Shown: positions 23,011-35,884, numbered from the stretch's first letter. The stretch is 64,000 nt of DNA from Lutjanus erythropterus (GCA_020091685.1 CM034602.1:5078122-5142121), one strand, 5' to 3'. Made by a program: numbers and translations. The notes: generated from the sequence alone by a model not told the origin.

Positions 23011-24055
23011 ACCACCGTTTGTATGCTTATAATTTCACTTGCCATATCATATATAGCTGACACGCATGTGGCAATATTCTGTCACATAGGAACCAATGAA
23101 GTCTGAATGGCAGCATGATGGTAGAAGGTGTCATTGCTTCACCAAGAAAGCCATGCTCAGTGCTGAAGGGATATTTTTGTCTGTTGGTTATTTGGAAAGG
23201 AGCAATTATCTGTGCAGCCAACCACGTAAAAAGCCATACAAATGCCTTACCTATGGCGTAGCCACGTACCCTATAACATGCCCTAAGTCATAGCCAGATG
23301 TGCATCACATTGAAATGTAACTAAACATTGCAGCGACACATTTTCTGCACAGCAAAGTCACCCTCCTCCTGCCTCGATGGGTTAAGTAGTCATACAGACC
23401 ATATCCTCCACTGTCTAATCTCCTCTGTGCAGTACAATGCTTTCAGTACAAGTAACTGCTTTTCGATAACTATTAGCTCCAACAAACTACAATCCATTTC
23501 GGTCACCAGTGTAACAAGTACAGGAAGAAGAAGGAAGCTCAGCATACTTGCAGTGTAACACAGACAGACCAGCACAGAAGTATAAATGCACACAACGGTG
23601 TAGGCCACCTGTGTAAGCTACGTCATAAGGCTCTTCCGTCAAGCCTACATACAACTATAAATCAGCCTCGACTTTAGGTGACATACAGCACATTCAGTTT
23701 ATATTTCAAACTGTGCAAATGCAGACAATACAATCGTTTGGCTGATTTGCCAATAGTCACCCAGGAGAGATTTGCTGAACAAGCATGTACCTTTAGAACT
23801 TCACCCTGTTCCACACTCATACATTTATACATATTCACCCCTGGGAGATGACCTGCACCACAGGCTCTTTACTCTTCACTGAGCATTGGTTCAGAGCTAC
23901 AGTAAGTGCTTTGTTTAAAAAGGTGCCTTGCACCCAAGTATTCATTAGTGTCTGAAGCCTGAGCAGCATTTCAACGAGGGTCAACAAAGAATGAAATATA
24001 GCCAGTAGGCGCAGGATGTAGTCATTGGTTTACCAGTCCACATGTTTCAGTTGGG
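23011..24055. other. Unassigned sequence with a MITE-like scrap
   Basis: At 23565-23640 the words AGAAGTATAAATGCACAC and 'gtgtaggccacc...ctacgtcat' resemble a reverse-oriented piece of the element at 9424-9500. The rest is unassigned. Confidence 0.3.
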
Positions 24056-24560
24056 AGGTTTTCATCACCTTGTACAATAAATTGCCTTTTTTCTGAATCA
24101 TATTTAAATATATAATATTATATTTTTATACAAAAGGTCCTTAGGTGAAATCCGTGGTAATTAGGCCATTATAGTTTGATGCAATTAAAGACATTTCCAG
24201 TGCTCTTGAATGGCAGAAAAAAGCAACAAAGAAAAAAAAAAAAAAGGGTCTATTTTCAAAATGAAAACCGAATAACTCCTAATTAAAAATCAAAAAAATA
24301 TTATAACAAGAAAATCACTGCAGAGCGGTCTGGCATTCAGACACGAATAATAGGGAGGATTATTTTCATTAATTAATTCATTCAACCTTTATTTTGACTC
24401 GGAAATGCATTGAAGTGGAGACCTCATTTACATTTCATATGCAAATGATAAAGAGGCCATGTAAATAATGAAAACAACTTGACACATTACACAAAAACAT
24501 GGTCGTCACTGACAGGCAATAATGGCCAAGGTCTGAGCTGGTGGAGCTAAACATTTCCGT
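24056..24560. other. Candidate conserved non-coding block with POU octamer
   Basis: AT-rich, non-repetitive block containing the POU octamer ATGCAAAT at 24439-24446, an ATTAATTAATTC word near 24370 and an A14 run at 24232-24245. The combination of octamer and homeodomain words is common in developmental enhancers. The function is inferred only from motif content. Confidence 0.35.
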
Positions 24561-26969
24561 CCAATTAGTCAAATGGTAAGTTTGTTTCCTGAAGTGTGGG
24601 TGAACTGACGAAACATGAATCACCTTCAGAAATGAGACAACTTTTATGACCAAAATTTACTCGACACAACAAACTATGTGGCATAAAGGCCTGTATTTTG
24701 CACAGTGTGAGTATGTTTGACAGACACATTACTTTCATTTTTTGCATGCAGCATACAAGTGACCTTGTCATTAGTTCGAAGGGCTGCATGCAAGGAGGCG
24801 CTTCATCTGGCACCCAGTGAGACCAGATAGTCCTTGTGTTGCATGCTCAACACTTAAGGTCCATTGGCAAGTGGCCATTCTCTCAAGTCAACCAATTAAT
24901 GAACCTGTCAATCACGCATCAAAGGCAACGTCCAAGGACGCACTGAGGAGTTACTGATGACATCTCTACGTGTTATTGGTAGTCCAACCAACACCTCTAC
25001 AGTTAGAAATTTTTCAACTCAGGTTTAGCTTTCTGTGGACTGCAACAAACAATTTGCCACAGCTTTAAACTTCTGGATCCAGATTAAGGGAGCTTTAAAG
25101 TCTCTGGAAACTCAAACCCACAATAGCTTTATAAGCATGTAATTTAGGGTTTTGTACATAATAGTAAGCATCTAAAAAGTATTAAAAATGAACTATAATC
25201 CAAATAATGTCATTTAGGTTTTTGTTCACTTTCCTGTATTGGGTTTGAATTGTGCATGCTTGTGCTTGGACCTTTTTCATTACAAACATTAAGCAATTAA
25301 TTCCATGAAGGAGTGCAAAAAAACTTTACACCTCCCGCTCACTGAGCCAAGTTAACAATGGGGAGCTGACACCATTATATCGCTTCACACTCCTCTGACA
25401 CAAAGTAACTTTGCTTTGCAGAACCGGTTCAAGTGTACGCTACATTTACAACATTTTAATCGCTACACTTGGCAGTCAAACAGTCCTTTCTGATAGGGAA
25501 TTGAAGCCATGTCTGTGCTCTCTTCACAGTCGCCAAGGCTCCTCTCTGCTGGGCTACAATCTGTGGCGAGTAACACAAGTTCAGATCAAAACTAACATGT
25601 TAAAAACACCAAAGTCACACAATAACACAAACAAACTAACTGATCAAGGCAACGGCAATCCAGCAACTCCTGTTTTCTGTAAGGTAAAATGACTGTTTTT
25701 GTCTCAGGAGTCTGGTGGCGTTGAAAACAGGCTCATTTATGCCCCCCTTACATATGAAAACTGACACGTCCAATTCAAATGATGTAACCATCACAGCCCA
25801 CATACTTCCATGGGTCCTTTACGTTGGCATGGATGTTAAGCAATACATCCACTAGAGGGCGCCACTCACAGTCAAAACTTACTACATAAAAGAAGCATCA
25901 ATAGTTTCTTACAACATGCTTACGTATAGCTCTTCACCTTGCCTTCATTTAGTATTCCAGGATTCGAAGTAAATAGTTCCCGCTCTCTCCATGCACCTCA
26001 ACTCCCACCCTCACCCGTAAGTAGCTTCACCTGGCTTCTCCTCTGTTTTGCTGAGTAATCAATCACCACAACTAACTACACCTGGTTTCTCCTGTTGGCT
26101 GGGCATCACCGCTAGTGATATGTAATGCACCACTACCTCAATTAACGGGATTGCGTCCTTAGGTTTATGATGTCATATACTCAGCCTGACTGCAGTTTCA
26201 AAACAAAAATGCTCAGACGTGGTGTTTACTGCTTATTTAGCTCCCGATACATTTTGTAACACATGAAAAACACCACATGGACACGTTAACAAGGTTGGAA
26301 ACATGATTTTCACTGGAAGCTTTCCATACAGCACTGCATCGCTTAGCTCCCATGTTGGGACTCCTGAGGGAGCTGTCAATCAAAACATGATGTGCCATTC
26401 CAACACAGTCTCACGAAATGGTCTAAACAGCAAAACGTGCCGTTTTTGAACAGGTTGTCTAAAACTTAGATTTTTGTAGATGCTCAGCAATAATCTAATG
26501 TTTCACATCCTATATGCATTTTTCTATTTAAAGCCATGTTTCCTCTAACTAGTTTAAGTGAGAGGTTTTGTTCAAAACAACACAGTGGTATCCTGTGTGT
26601 GCCAGCTGGGCAGAGAGGAACAGGCACCCCAGTCTGTAATCCTTTGACCAATCCATTGCTATCAGTGTGCATGCAGTGAATTGGCCAGGCTTGACTGGAT
26701 GTTCATATTCAGTGCCAGTCACTCCATCAACAAGCACCTCTTTGTTGACATCTGCACTTAATCCTCCACCCTTGTTTATTATGAACAAAGTGGCTTTTGA
26801 TTGTGACTGCTTCTCAAGGCACAGGCAGGGAAAGTATAATAGCTGAACTCGCGAGAGAGAAAGGAATATTAAAAGAGATTTGGCAAGAGTAAAAGAGGGC
26901 TCAACATTGCTTGATGAATTATTTGTATTATTTGAATTATTTGATGAATAATGCATTGTGCTGTTGTTT
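24561..26969. other. Unassigned intergenic sequence
   Basis: A long stretch with frames up to 135 codons (26549-26956 minus), none recognisable. Two imperfect 'cacctgg.ttctcct' segments about 60 bp apart occur near 26026-26095. Parts of 25400-25870 and 26150-26400 have the feel of old dispersed repeats, but I cannot define them. Confidence 0.3.
25849..25866 (+). promoter_or_regulatory. CTCF-like motif 1
   Basis: CCACTAGAGGGCGCCACT matches the CTCF core pattern CCA-S-Y-AG-R-K-GGC-R-S at every core position. CTCF is the vertebrate insulator/loop-anchor protein. Occupancy cannot be judged from sequence, and this word also occurs inside fish dispersed repeats. Confidence 0.45.
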
Positions 26970-27515
26970 TTCTTGGTTGGTATCAGCGCTCACATTCTTT
27001 GTATTTCACAAATAATCTGAGTGACAGGAGACGAGCCGCGGAGCTTTAATAAACTTGGATATCCCGCTCATGGTTGCGGTTTTGCTGACTTCCCTCTTGT
27101 TCTGAAGTCACTTCATCACTCTTACTTCCTTACATAATTTTCCGAGCTGAGAGCCCATTTTCCTTGCACTCAATATGTCTTCCCTAGTTTCAGCGTTGCG
27201 ATGCCACCGGCACATGGAATGGCCTTGGATAGCATGCAAGTGACTCAATAACGCAGAAATGGGACAATAAAGCTGCAGGCTCCGTGTTCATTGTCAATGT
27301 ATTCTGCTGCACTGAATGTGTAGCATAATTCTATTTGACTCATTAGATTACAGATAAGGGTGATAACATGTGTGTTTCCCATTTCCACAGCAGCTGGGTT
27401 GCTACGCTGAATTAAAGATTATTTTTTACGTTGTCATGTGCTCAGGGTGAAATCAAGTTCATGTGCTTAAGAACATACAGGAAGGCGTTAAATTAGATTA
27501 ATGAAATTTCGCTTC
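26970..27515. other. Candidate conserved non-coding block
   Basis: About 550 bp without repeats, frames or low-complexity runs. It has several CAATAA/TAATTA-like words and balanced composition. By texture this is one of the best CNE candidates in the window. Confidence 0.35.
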
Positions 27516-28959
27516 CTCTATTTTTTCTTACTTATTATTTTATACATGTACTGTCTACACTTACATTTTACAAATTTGCAAAACAGAATAGCAAGAATTA
27601 CCATTACAAGAATGTTGCAACAGCTAAAACATAATAAACGGTGGTCTACAACATAAAATAGCCCCTCCATCTTCAGTTGAGATATGGCTGCTCTGGCAAA
27701 AAAAGAAAAAGTAGTCAAATACTGCACAGATAGTAAACATTATATAATACACTGTGAATGTGATACTTACTCTGTTTGACATGTAAATCTGACCTTGGTT
27801 CATATAGGGTTTCGGGTCTGTAAACATCATTCACCCACCCTCAGGCAACCTGACTGAGGTTACTCAGATTTCAACTTGTGTCCATTTGGCACAAAACCAA
27901 TTCGAATGGTTCTGCCTGCTTGGGCGCAAGCTATCATGAAGCTCCCTCAGCTGTGGTGGATGGTTCCGAGCTCCAAAGGCTGTGCATCCAACTTCACCTG
28001 GGATGCATCATTAACATCCCTCAAACCAAACTCCTTTATTAGACTGTCTGGTGGAAAAGGGATGCATGTCAAGGTGTAGATGTTTATCTTAATGATTATC
28101 CCAGTTATTTCGGTTCTTGCAAGGATCTTGCGCTAATTTATAAGGTACTTCTCACTCACTTGGACTTTACCAATAGATGCCAAAGCAACCTCACCATGAA
28201 CCTAAGCTAGCAGTAAGATCCTGAAATAAACCCTGTTATATCATGTTTGATAGCCTAAAATAAACAACTGTCCTTCTAGCAAAACCAACAGACACATCAT
28301 AACATGAGCACCCCATTAAAATTTCTATCCACATTATGAAAGTGGTGACACCAGTAACACTCAGACATACAGTCCAACCAAAACAATGAAATGAAAGATG
28401 GATAAAAGCTCCAGTTTAGTGATGATTCTCACTATCTGCAACCTTTTCTCAAGAAAATCAGCCATTTAACAGAATACTATGTAACATTTCTGCTATAAAA
28501 TGACTAAAAATGCAAGACATGTTATATATTTTGTTGAGTTCTGTACTTACATTAACCCAAATGTTTCCAAAAGGTGTGCAAAAACCCAGAGAAACACGTA
28601 GCATCTTCGAGGTAACAGGGCATTTCCTGTTTCGCTGTTGCCAGTTCTGGGAAAATACAGGATACATCGGAGAGTATGGAAGGAAGTCAGCGCACATGAC
28701 GAAACGTAGCGTAAAAAAAAAAAAAAAATTAAATATAACCTTGTCCATGAACATGATGTCAGCCTGACCCATGTCTTGACCTGAAATTTCACTGCAATTT
28801 TTCCACTGAGAAAAAAAAAATGTCATCGGGACTCACCCCAAAATACTGCAAAGGCATTTTTCAAGTTGCATTTTTCTTTACAAGTCCTGTAACGTTATCC
28901 CCGCCACTCCTTCTTACTCAGATCTGCTGCCTGTACCACTAGTAGAGTGCTGTGCACAA
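27516..28959. other. Unassigned sequence, partly repeat-like
   Basis: Contains an A16 run at 28713-28728. The stretch 28480-28910 has wording ('tatgtaacatttctgc', 'catttcctgtttcgctg', 'ggaagtcagcgcacatga') that resembles an old dispersed fish repeat, but I cannot set its limits. Open frames up to 122 codons are not recognisable. Confidence 0.3.
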
Positions 28960-29235
28960 AAATACATCATTTCAATACAGCATGTTTATATCGGTTCAAT
29001 ACAGCGAGTGATGTCTGTATCTTTGATCACATTAAAAATGATACTTTCTGGATTTTTAAATACCCTGGTATACCACAATACCTTGATACCGCCCAGGCAT
29101 AATTAAAACAAAAAAGGTAACAACTCCCATGATTCTACACTACTTCACTACATCTTCAAATTACATCTTTTGTTATTGTTTTAATGTGAGATAGACCCCG
29201 AGCAGTATAATTTACATATTGTGATTTAATTAAAT
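28960..29235 (+). repeat. Dispersed repeat region, paired with 16780-16885
   Basis: The left part holds 'ggttcaatacag' wording also seen in the repeat at 40411-40672, plus degenerate 'ggtatacc/ataccttgatacc' words. The right part (29110-29235) is homologous to 16780-16885 on the same strand. It may be one composite repeat or two adjacent ones. Confidence 0.45.
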
Positions 29236-29365
29236 GTTAACATAAACAAATGGAGCTTAATGGAGCTTTACACTATCCCAATATAAGGGAGGACAAATGT
29301 ATGAAATGTATTTACAAGCCAGAATCTGGTTTTCAACTAAATAGCTAAATTAAGCGCATTTCAAT

Positions 29366-29406
29366 CACACACACACACCAGCACCTGCACCATAAACCTC
29401 AAACCT

Positions 29407-29458
<52 letters not shown>
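29366..29458. repeat. (CA)n microsatellite
   Basis: A short CA tract (29366-29378), a 32-bp spacer with a duplicated 'aaacctc' word, then a perfect (CA)24 run at 29411-29458. Confidence 0.95.
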
Positions 29459-29459
<1 letters not shown>

Positions 29460-29479
29460 TAATGTCCTCTGGTTGTCAC

Positions 29480-29960
29480 GGTCAGCTCCTCTTAAATGTG
29501 CGAGGATGATGATGAAATAAAGCTCTGCTTGCAGATTTGCAGGCCTCTGATTGCAGACGGGTCGCTGTATTTTCCCTCCTTACATGTGACTGAATTATGA
29601 GCAGGGTCACATATGGCCGGTTTGCGCCGGCCATGTACAGGACTGTTCCCCAGGGCCTGGCTAAGCAGAAACGCTGCGGCGCTGCATGTGTGCGCCAGCA
29701 GGGTCGGTGTACGGAACAATGACTTGTGGGGATAATGTCCTCAAAGCCTCACGCATGCTTGAGTTCTTGTCCTGAATGATGGGCCAAATGTGACCCTATA
29801 TGGACGATATAAGATGAATACCTGACTTTGATTGACTTGTGTTCAGGGACGGCTGTTCTAATGTGCTTTTTAAAAAAAACACTGAGATGCACATCAGTGA
29901 CAGGGAGCGTGTGATATATGGCTGACCTCTATTGGAAGTCATGTGGATGTATGTGCTTTT
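29480..29960. other. Candidate conserved non-coding block with GC-rich hairpin
   Basis: Non-repetitive, GC-balanced block unlike its AT-rich neighbours. It includes a perfect 8-bp stem, ATGGCCGG with CCGGCCAT (29613-29634), around a six-base loop. No frame is recognisable. CNE-like by texture. Confidence 0.3.
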
Positions 29961-31344
29961 AAAGCAGATTTATTTGACCTCTAGCCTACACATGTCATTT
30001 ATATTATGGGCTTCACTTATCATCCTGCTTTGATCTTTAGCAAAGATGAGTGTTTTTCATGTCAGTTTGTTGGTGTTAATGATTTTTAAGTGATGTTTGT
30101 GAGGATATCCTGCTTCCAGTAGCCGTGCAATCTCAAATTCAGTGTCATGTCTAGATCAATCTTTTTGTATTGAGTGCATTATGCTGACTCCCTGTGAATC
30201 AAAAAGGCCTCATCTTCAGAGAAATGGATACACAAAAAACTAATTTTTAGTGTCAGTCTGAGAAGAGCAAATCCGCAGCAAAGCTGAGATTCAAATTCAG
30301 CTTTTTCCGACATAAGCAGTTATGGCATTTTAATTTCTACAGATCCTAAGCAGAACCAGCAAAAACAAGATGATAATTTTTATGCATTACTTTCATCTAC
30401 ATCGCCCAGGAAGAATATTACTTTCTATCAAAATTCTTGCAGCCTCACGCAGGAGTCCTCATAAATCAGTGTGATAACAGCTTGAAAGGCCAGTTGTATC
30501 TAGAGGAAAGTCTCAAAGACAGAAAATGACTTGAGCTGGTATGAGCACTGCCGTTCATTTAATAAGTGAAGTAAAACACTTTTTTTCCTCTCAGGCCTGG
30601 TAACATGTCTATCAACCAGTGCAGGAACTTCACAATGGCCACGGCTGCTCTGCCCCTTCAGTTTAGCCTTATGACCATCAGAAAATTATACGCCATACAG
30701 CCACAGCCGCCTTGATGCCAAACACTCACTGCTCCAGCTGATTTTGCCTCCGTCTCTTTCCAGTCGATGCCGTTTTTAGACACCAGTCCCTCTTGTTGAG
30801 ATGCTGACTGGGCAAGATCAAGTGGAACGCTGTGCACATAAGCAGCAGCGAGTTAGAGTTTGAGCTTGGTATGAACTGCTGGAAAACCAAAGTGTGACTG
30901 CAGAGTCACAGGAAAGGGAGAGCGAGCGAGAGAAGGGGAGTGGGGTCAGAAATGTTGACGTGATAAAAACTTTCTTTGATCATGAAGCTCTTTCAGAGTA
31001 TGATGGACGATCTCAGTTTCAGCTTTCAGATCATTAGTTAAAGCAAATTGTAAATGATTTTGCACATTAGGCAGAGGCGGAGCCTATGTGGGTTGCAGGG
31101 TTAAACAATATGACTTCAATATAGTCTCAATGGGAGTATGAAGGACTGGCCAATTTTGACACACTTTTCACATCATATAAGAGTAAACCTAAACTCTGAT
31201 ATTTACTCTGTCACATAAGTCAACATCCAGTATATGACACTGTGTCATTTAGCATTGAGCCGCTGCTCCGTCACACTGACGGCCGGCTGAGGTAGTTCCG
31301 ACATCTGTCATGGCTTCCCTCTCCGTGCCTCTTTTTGCAGTTAT
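29961..31344. other. Unassigned, mostly unique sequence
   Basis: No repeat termini and no frame above 60 codons in most of it. 29960-31060 reads like continuing CNE-type sequence; beyond that nothing is recognisable. Confidence 0.3.
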
Positions 31345-31430
31345 TCAGGGCACAGCCAGCTGGGAGAAGACCCTGGAGCAGAACCAGGACACACTGGCCT
31401 ACACACTGGGACTAACAGCCCAGGAGAAGC
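31345..31430 (+). mobile_element. RTE/Rex3-like LINE fragment (copy 2)
   Basis: The words CAGCCAGCTGGGAGAAGACC and 'cctggagcagaaccaggacac' match a common LINE segment that I recall as 'cagctgggaggagaccccggggcagacccaggacacgctgg'. The 3' tail is missing. It has the same orientation as the copies at 10281 and 58420. A 97-codon frame running through it (31310-31603) is this fragment plus unrelated sequence, not a gene. Confidence 0.5.
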
Positions 31431-32229
31431 AGGGGTATTCCACTCCTTTTCTGCAAAATGGTCTCAGGGGGCTTCAAGGACCTGGTGGTGGAGGATACCA
31501 TTGTCACATCACCCCCTCAGAGCAGCAAGGTTCTGGTTTCAGAACCTGTCGCTGGTTCTTTCTGTGTGCATTTGTTTCTGTGAGTCCCCTCCAGAAATTG
31601 TAGAAAAAAAAAACATAGACCTTACATCTGCGATATCATCAGAGATTTCTCGGGGGACATTTTTGAGTTTTTACCACTCAGCAACGCCTTTGTCAGTTAC
31701 CGGAATCTACCATCTTCTAAGAAGGGACAAGAAAGTGACAGCTACCGCGGCTCACTCTGACAGGTTGTTTGAGAGCCCTGTGATAGACAGCAGCCTGTCT
31801 GGGGTATTTTGCTGCATGGATGGATAGAAAATGTCCTCAAAAGAAATTTCGATGGCAAGTAAAGTCAAGCTCTAAAGTCTGTGTAAAGGAAATTCAGAGA
31901 TTTATTTCTAAACACGTTGAAAATGTCAGAAAATAATTGCTGAAAAGACCAAGAACTATGTGGTAATAAATTGTGGATGGCATACATGTCCTAACACTTT
32001 ATAAACTACACCAGCACCCGTTGTGATACCTTAACTTCAGTTCTGGTTCTTGAAAGATACTTTTTTTGATACCAATTTTGTAAAATCCATTTTAACAAAT
32101 AAAAATTACATTACACATCTTTAGTTTTTTCATTTTTCAGCTCCTTTTTACCTCTCAAAGTAATTTCATAACAAAAATATAAATCTATTGACCACAATAA
32201 TACATTTTTCTTTGGTGAGATAAACTCAG
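31431..32229. other. Unassigned sequence
   Basis: A 108-codon plus frame (31501-31827) is not recognisable. 'gttgtgatacc...ttttttgatacc' words around 32018-32075 recall the degenerate 'gatacc' repeats elsewhere in the window. Confidence 0.3.
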
Positions 32230-32826
32230 AACACAGACTTTTAACTAAAAATGTACCAAATGCAGTAATATATTACTTAGTAAAGTATGTAATATTATAA
32301 GTAATAGAAGTACTTTATCCAGAAATGAGTAGTGCAAAGGAATACAATTTCCAAAACAGTAGAGTTACTTTTTGACCTCAGAAGGCTAACCTATGACTTG
32401 TACACGCAGCAGGTCAGGGCGGGTCACATCAGCTGTTAGCCAAAAGGCTAAACGAGGGATGAAGGATGACGGAGAGGGAGGAAGGCATATATTCCACAGG
32501 TGGAACTATTATATAATGTAGTTATTTTGGGTTTGTTTGGCTCGAGAGAGAGGATATGTTGTGATGGAAGCCGATTAAAATACCACACTCTGAGAGGCTC
32601 ATTCTGTTTCCACCACAGCTAACATCTGGACAGCTAAAGCTAAAAGCTTTCTGGGTGTGAACAGTTCAGTGGATCAGCAAGGTACAAAAGTAATACTGCT
32701 GTATAACTAGCAATGTAATTCATTACTTTTGATTCCAAGCAATAAGTAACAATAGTATCACATTTTAAAGGAGTAATAAGTAAAAAATAACTTATTACAC
32801 CTCTTGAGGAATTTGCCCAACACTGG
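32230..32826 (-). mobile_element. hAT-like element ending CAGTGTTGGGCAA
   Basis: The right end, read on the minus strand, is CAGTGTTGGGCAAATTCCTC followed by 'ttattactcctttaaaa' and 'agtaatgaattacat'. This is the known vertebrate/fish terminus 'CAGTGTTGGG.AAGTTACTTT...AGTAATTAGTTAC'. A similar run of 'tattactt / agtaata' words lies at 32230-32345 and may be the other half, but no matching terminus is clear, so the left limit is a guess. There is no transposase frame. Confidence 0.5.
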
Positions 32827-34119
32827 TCACATGTGGAGGAGCAAATATGTGCCAAGTAAATTGCTATAAAGATTTGACTTGTACAAATCAGCCCTTTATT
32901 CTGCATCCCGTCCCAGTGAGAAGATAATGAAGTTTTGTCTCAGAGTCACAATAAAAGTAGTCTAAAAGCAGCCAATAAAATCATGACTTTTGTCTGTGCT
33001 GAAACGGTCTCTGCCACGCTAGCTTTGAAAGCGAGTGAGATAAACGGCTCGAATATACTGGCATTTTCAGCTAAACTAGCAATAAAAAGTGAATTGCCTT
33101 TCATGCCAGCATTATTCATTTAGCTTGTAGATTGAGCAAATCACTCCCTTTCCAGGTGGGATTCTTACTATGCAGACACCAGCAGACAAAATTTAATCTG
33201 TTTTTACTGCCATCGGGCAGATGGTTCTTGTCTGCGGGAAGGATACGACCCAAATTTGAATTGATCTCGACTTTTTCCATTTACTCACTTCAGGACTGCT
33301 CTTCCAACGCACTCTCTGGAGAAACTGAAAATAAACCAACAAGAGCACCATCCTCTGCATTTAATGGCACTTTTTTTTTTCAGTGATTGCCTGTTTCAGC
33401 GAGCTAAACGGCCGTCAGGAACGACATGCAGACATGGCGTTGTCGAAGCTCTGTCTATGACGACGGGTAACCAGCACGAGTGTGAAAAAGTGCCAACTGT
33501 GACAGTGAGATTACAGAGCACTAAAAGCATTGTCCCAACATGGACACAGAAACGCTTGGAAATGCACTTTGGTAGACATTAGATAAGCAGGAAAAATTGG
33601 ATATAGTTTACACCACTGGGGCAGAATTTTACAGTATTTAGACATCTTAAATGTTTCATAATTCAAGTGTTGTCAGTACAGTCACAGGTGACAGACGTCA
33701 GATGTCAGCCAGCGCCATTTTCTTGGAAGTTACTTAGTTTGACCCAGTTTTCAAAACTGTCTCGAGATGCCCGCTTAAGTTGCCAGTTAAAAAAAAAAAA
33801 AAAAAAAGAACATGTTAATTGATCGATTTTTTTTTTAAACCATTGGCAAGAGCGGTTTGGTAGTTCTGTTTCTCTCTCAAATCCCACAATGGTGCAAGTC
33901 CACAAACAAAGAGAGAAATCAATGGACTTTCTTTGGCAGCTTTGAGAGAGGTGCTTAGCATCACAGAGTGTTTGCCTGAGGTGAACATCCCAGAGTGTAT
34001 TATGGTGTTGCTCCATTGCCCTGTTCACATCCGCAAGCTGTTCTAAACCCATTTGAAGTGAAGCACACAGGGTTTTAACAACTATCAGCACTAGTGTGAA
34101 TAGCCTCCTAGGGCCCTCT
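32827..34119. other. Unassigned sequence with an A19/T10 pair
   Basis: An A19 run (33789-33807) and a T10 run (33827-33836) face each other across 19 bp and could form a hairpin. Frames up to 128 codons (33705-34091 minus) read through these homopolymers and are not recognisable. Confidence 0.35.
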
Positions 34120-35060
34120 CGCTCTATTTGGCCGTTGAAATGGCTTCTCTCCTCAGTTGAGCATCTATATATTCCTGTGTGAGTGTTTTAAGAGGAGTGT
34201 TTACGTTAAAGAAAGGTGCTTCATCCAGCACTACACGCAGAAGCACCATTTAAAGTCTACCGTTTCTAGTTCATCCCTTCATCATGAATATATCCGTGGT
34301 CTATCGATTCATCATTTTGGATCGTAACGATCATTGCAGAGTGGAAAAATTACATCACAGATTATGTTCGGGTGCTTCTTCTCTTTCCTCTTCTCTTTCC
34401 TTTTATTATTTAATCTCTCCGCTGACAGAGACTTCAAACTTTCATTGTCGCCCCGGGTTGAACTGAGATTCAAACGCTCTTCCTCCGCGTGATTGAGGAG
34501 CCTCATAAACCGCACACATCTTGGATACATCCCTGTGGTCCTTCAGAAAACCTTACCTCCCCTCTGGAGGACGGTGGAGGGTGTAATTCACTTTACAATA
34601 TCAAATAATCACCGCTTGTGATTCTTGTCTCCTGGCTAACTTGTCAGGCATGAGTTTATGGCTTTTAAAAGCAGAGGTGAGCTGCGAGGAGGAGAGCTTC
34701 CGCATAGCTTTGGCCTGAAGGTGACGAGGCCCAAAGTGAAGCTCTGCCTCCAGGTCATTGAGCAATAATGAGTGTTATCAAGCAAGTGCCAGAAGACAAG
34801 TAACGCTGGTGGAATTTATGAGAGGCCTTGCAGGATGACCCTAAGCAGGACCAGCCATTCTTCACCGGAGACAGGGCTAAGGCTAGGAAAAGACTAATAT
34901 GGCAGGATTGTGATTAAATAGGCCCTTGATTTTATAGGCTTTGGCAGCAACAAGCGAGTCAGTATTTATTCGCATAGATATAAATTGTAAAAACTGAACA
35001 CTTCACTGATTGCTGCACTCAAGGTGATCTCCTTTGGGGAAAAGTATCTATTTCTTGAAT
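34120..35060. other. Candidate conserved non-coding block
   Basis: About 940 bp without transposon words. Motif-rich text such as GGATCGTAACGATCATTG near 34318-34335 and 'gcaataatgagtgttatc' near 34761. Frames are short. One of the stronger CNE-like stretches by texture; conservation untested. Confidence 0.35.
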
Positions 35061-35111
35061 AGGGAGAAACTGGAACCTCTTATTGTAAGGCGTCAGACTG
35101 ATGTAATAATT

Positions 35112-35880
35112 GGGCTGCACAATTAATCAAAATATTAACATAATTGCAATATCCATTTTTTTTTTTTTTAAAGGTAAAATGTGTGAAAAAATATCATTAT
35201 GATGACGTACTGTAGTGCTGCAGAGACGCCCCGACCTTCAAATGTTTTTCTCCAGATGTAAGAAAACATTTTCTTGCACAGTGACATAACTCATGTGACA
35301 CACGTAGTTTGTTAAATGGTCGCAGTTTGGTTAGGTTTATGTTCAAAAACTACTTGGATAGATTTGGAAAAAGGGTTAAAATAACTACATTATGTATGTC
35401 ACATGACAGAAGTAACTTAATCTGCACGTGGGGCTGAACAATTTTGAAAAAATATCTCATTTGCGATTATTTTCATCTGCTTTGCAAGACAGGATGTCTC
35501 TGCTTCATGACATTCATTCATTCAAAAGTTTTTTGACACATTTTGCCTTCAACAAAAATTGCACCTCCTGCAATTTGACAATTGTAGAAAGCAATTAAAA
35601 TTTTGATTAAGTGTGCAGCCCTGCTCGCACAATGGAAGTGATGCGACAGATGTCACGTCCCTAACAAAATTTTCGTTACTCAAAACTTAAAATAACTCTG
35701 TTTACTTTCAATTTTAACGCAGTACCTGAACCCTGGTCTCCTGGGTGAAAGTCCAGTGCTTGTTTGAGCCACCCAACCACCATCTCAACCAAATGTGGAC
35801 TTTGTCACTCCTTATTATACTTCTCCTGTCACATCTACTATGTCCACTAGGGGGCACCACCTAACAATAAACTGACATCA
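35112..35880 (+). mobile_element. Nested repeat cluster (hAT-like elements in a teleost repeat)
   Basis: GGGCTGCACAATTAATC at 35112 is a hAT-like left terminus. From about 35225 a different repeat begins ('ggttaggttta', 'gggttaaaataac') and resumes after 35640 with 'gtctcctgggtgaaagtcc' up to about 35880; I recall those two halves as one teleost repeat. Between them, 35430-35624 has inverted ends (GGGCTGAACAATTTT and AAGTGTGCAGCCCTG) and looks inserted. I could not find clean target duplications. Confidence 0.5.
35844..35859 (+). promoter_or_regulatory. CTCF-like motif 2
   Basis: CCACTAGGGGGCACCA fits the CTCF core consensus. It lies in the right half of the repeat that ends near 35880, so it was probably brought by that repeat. 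Repeat-borne CTCF sites are known in vertebrates; binding here is unproven. Confidence 0.45.
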
Positions 35881-35884
35881 ATTG

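Noticed and set aside
33789-33836. A19 and T10 runs as a MITE or intrinsic terminator
   Set aside because: Bacterial terminators are irrelevant here, and the pair has no flanking duplication.
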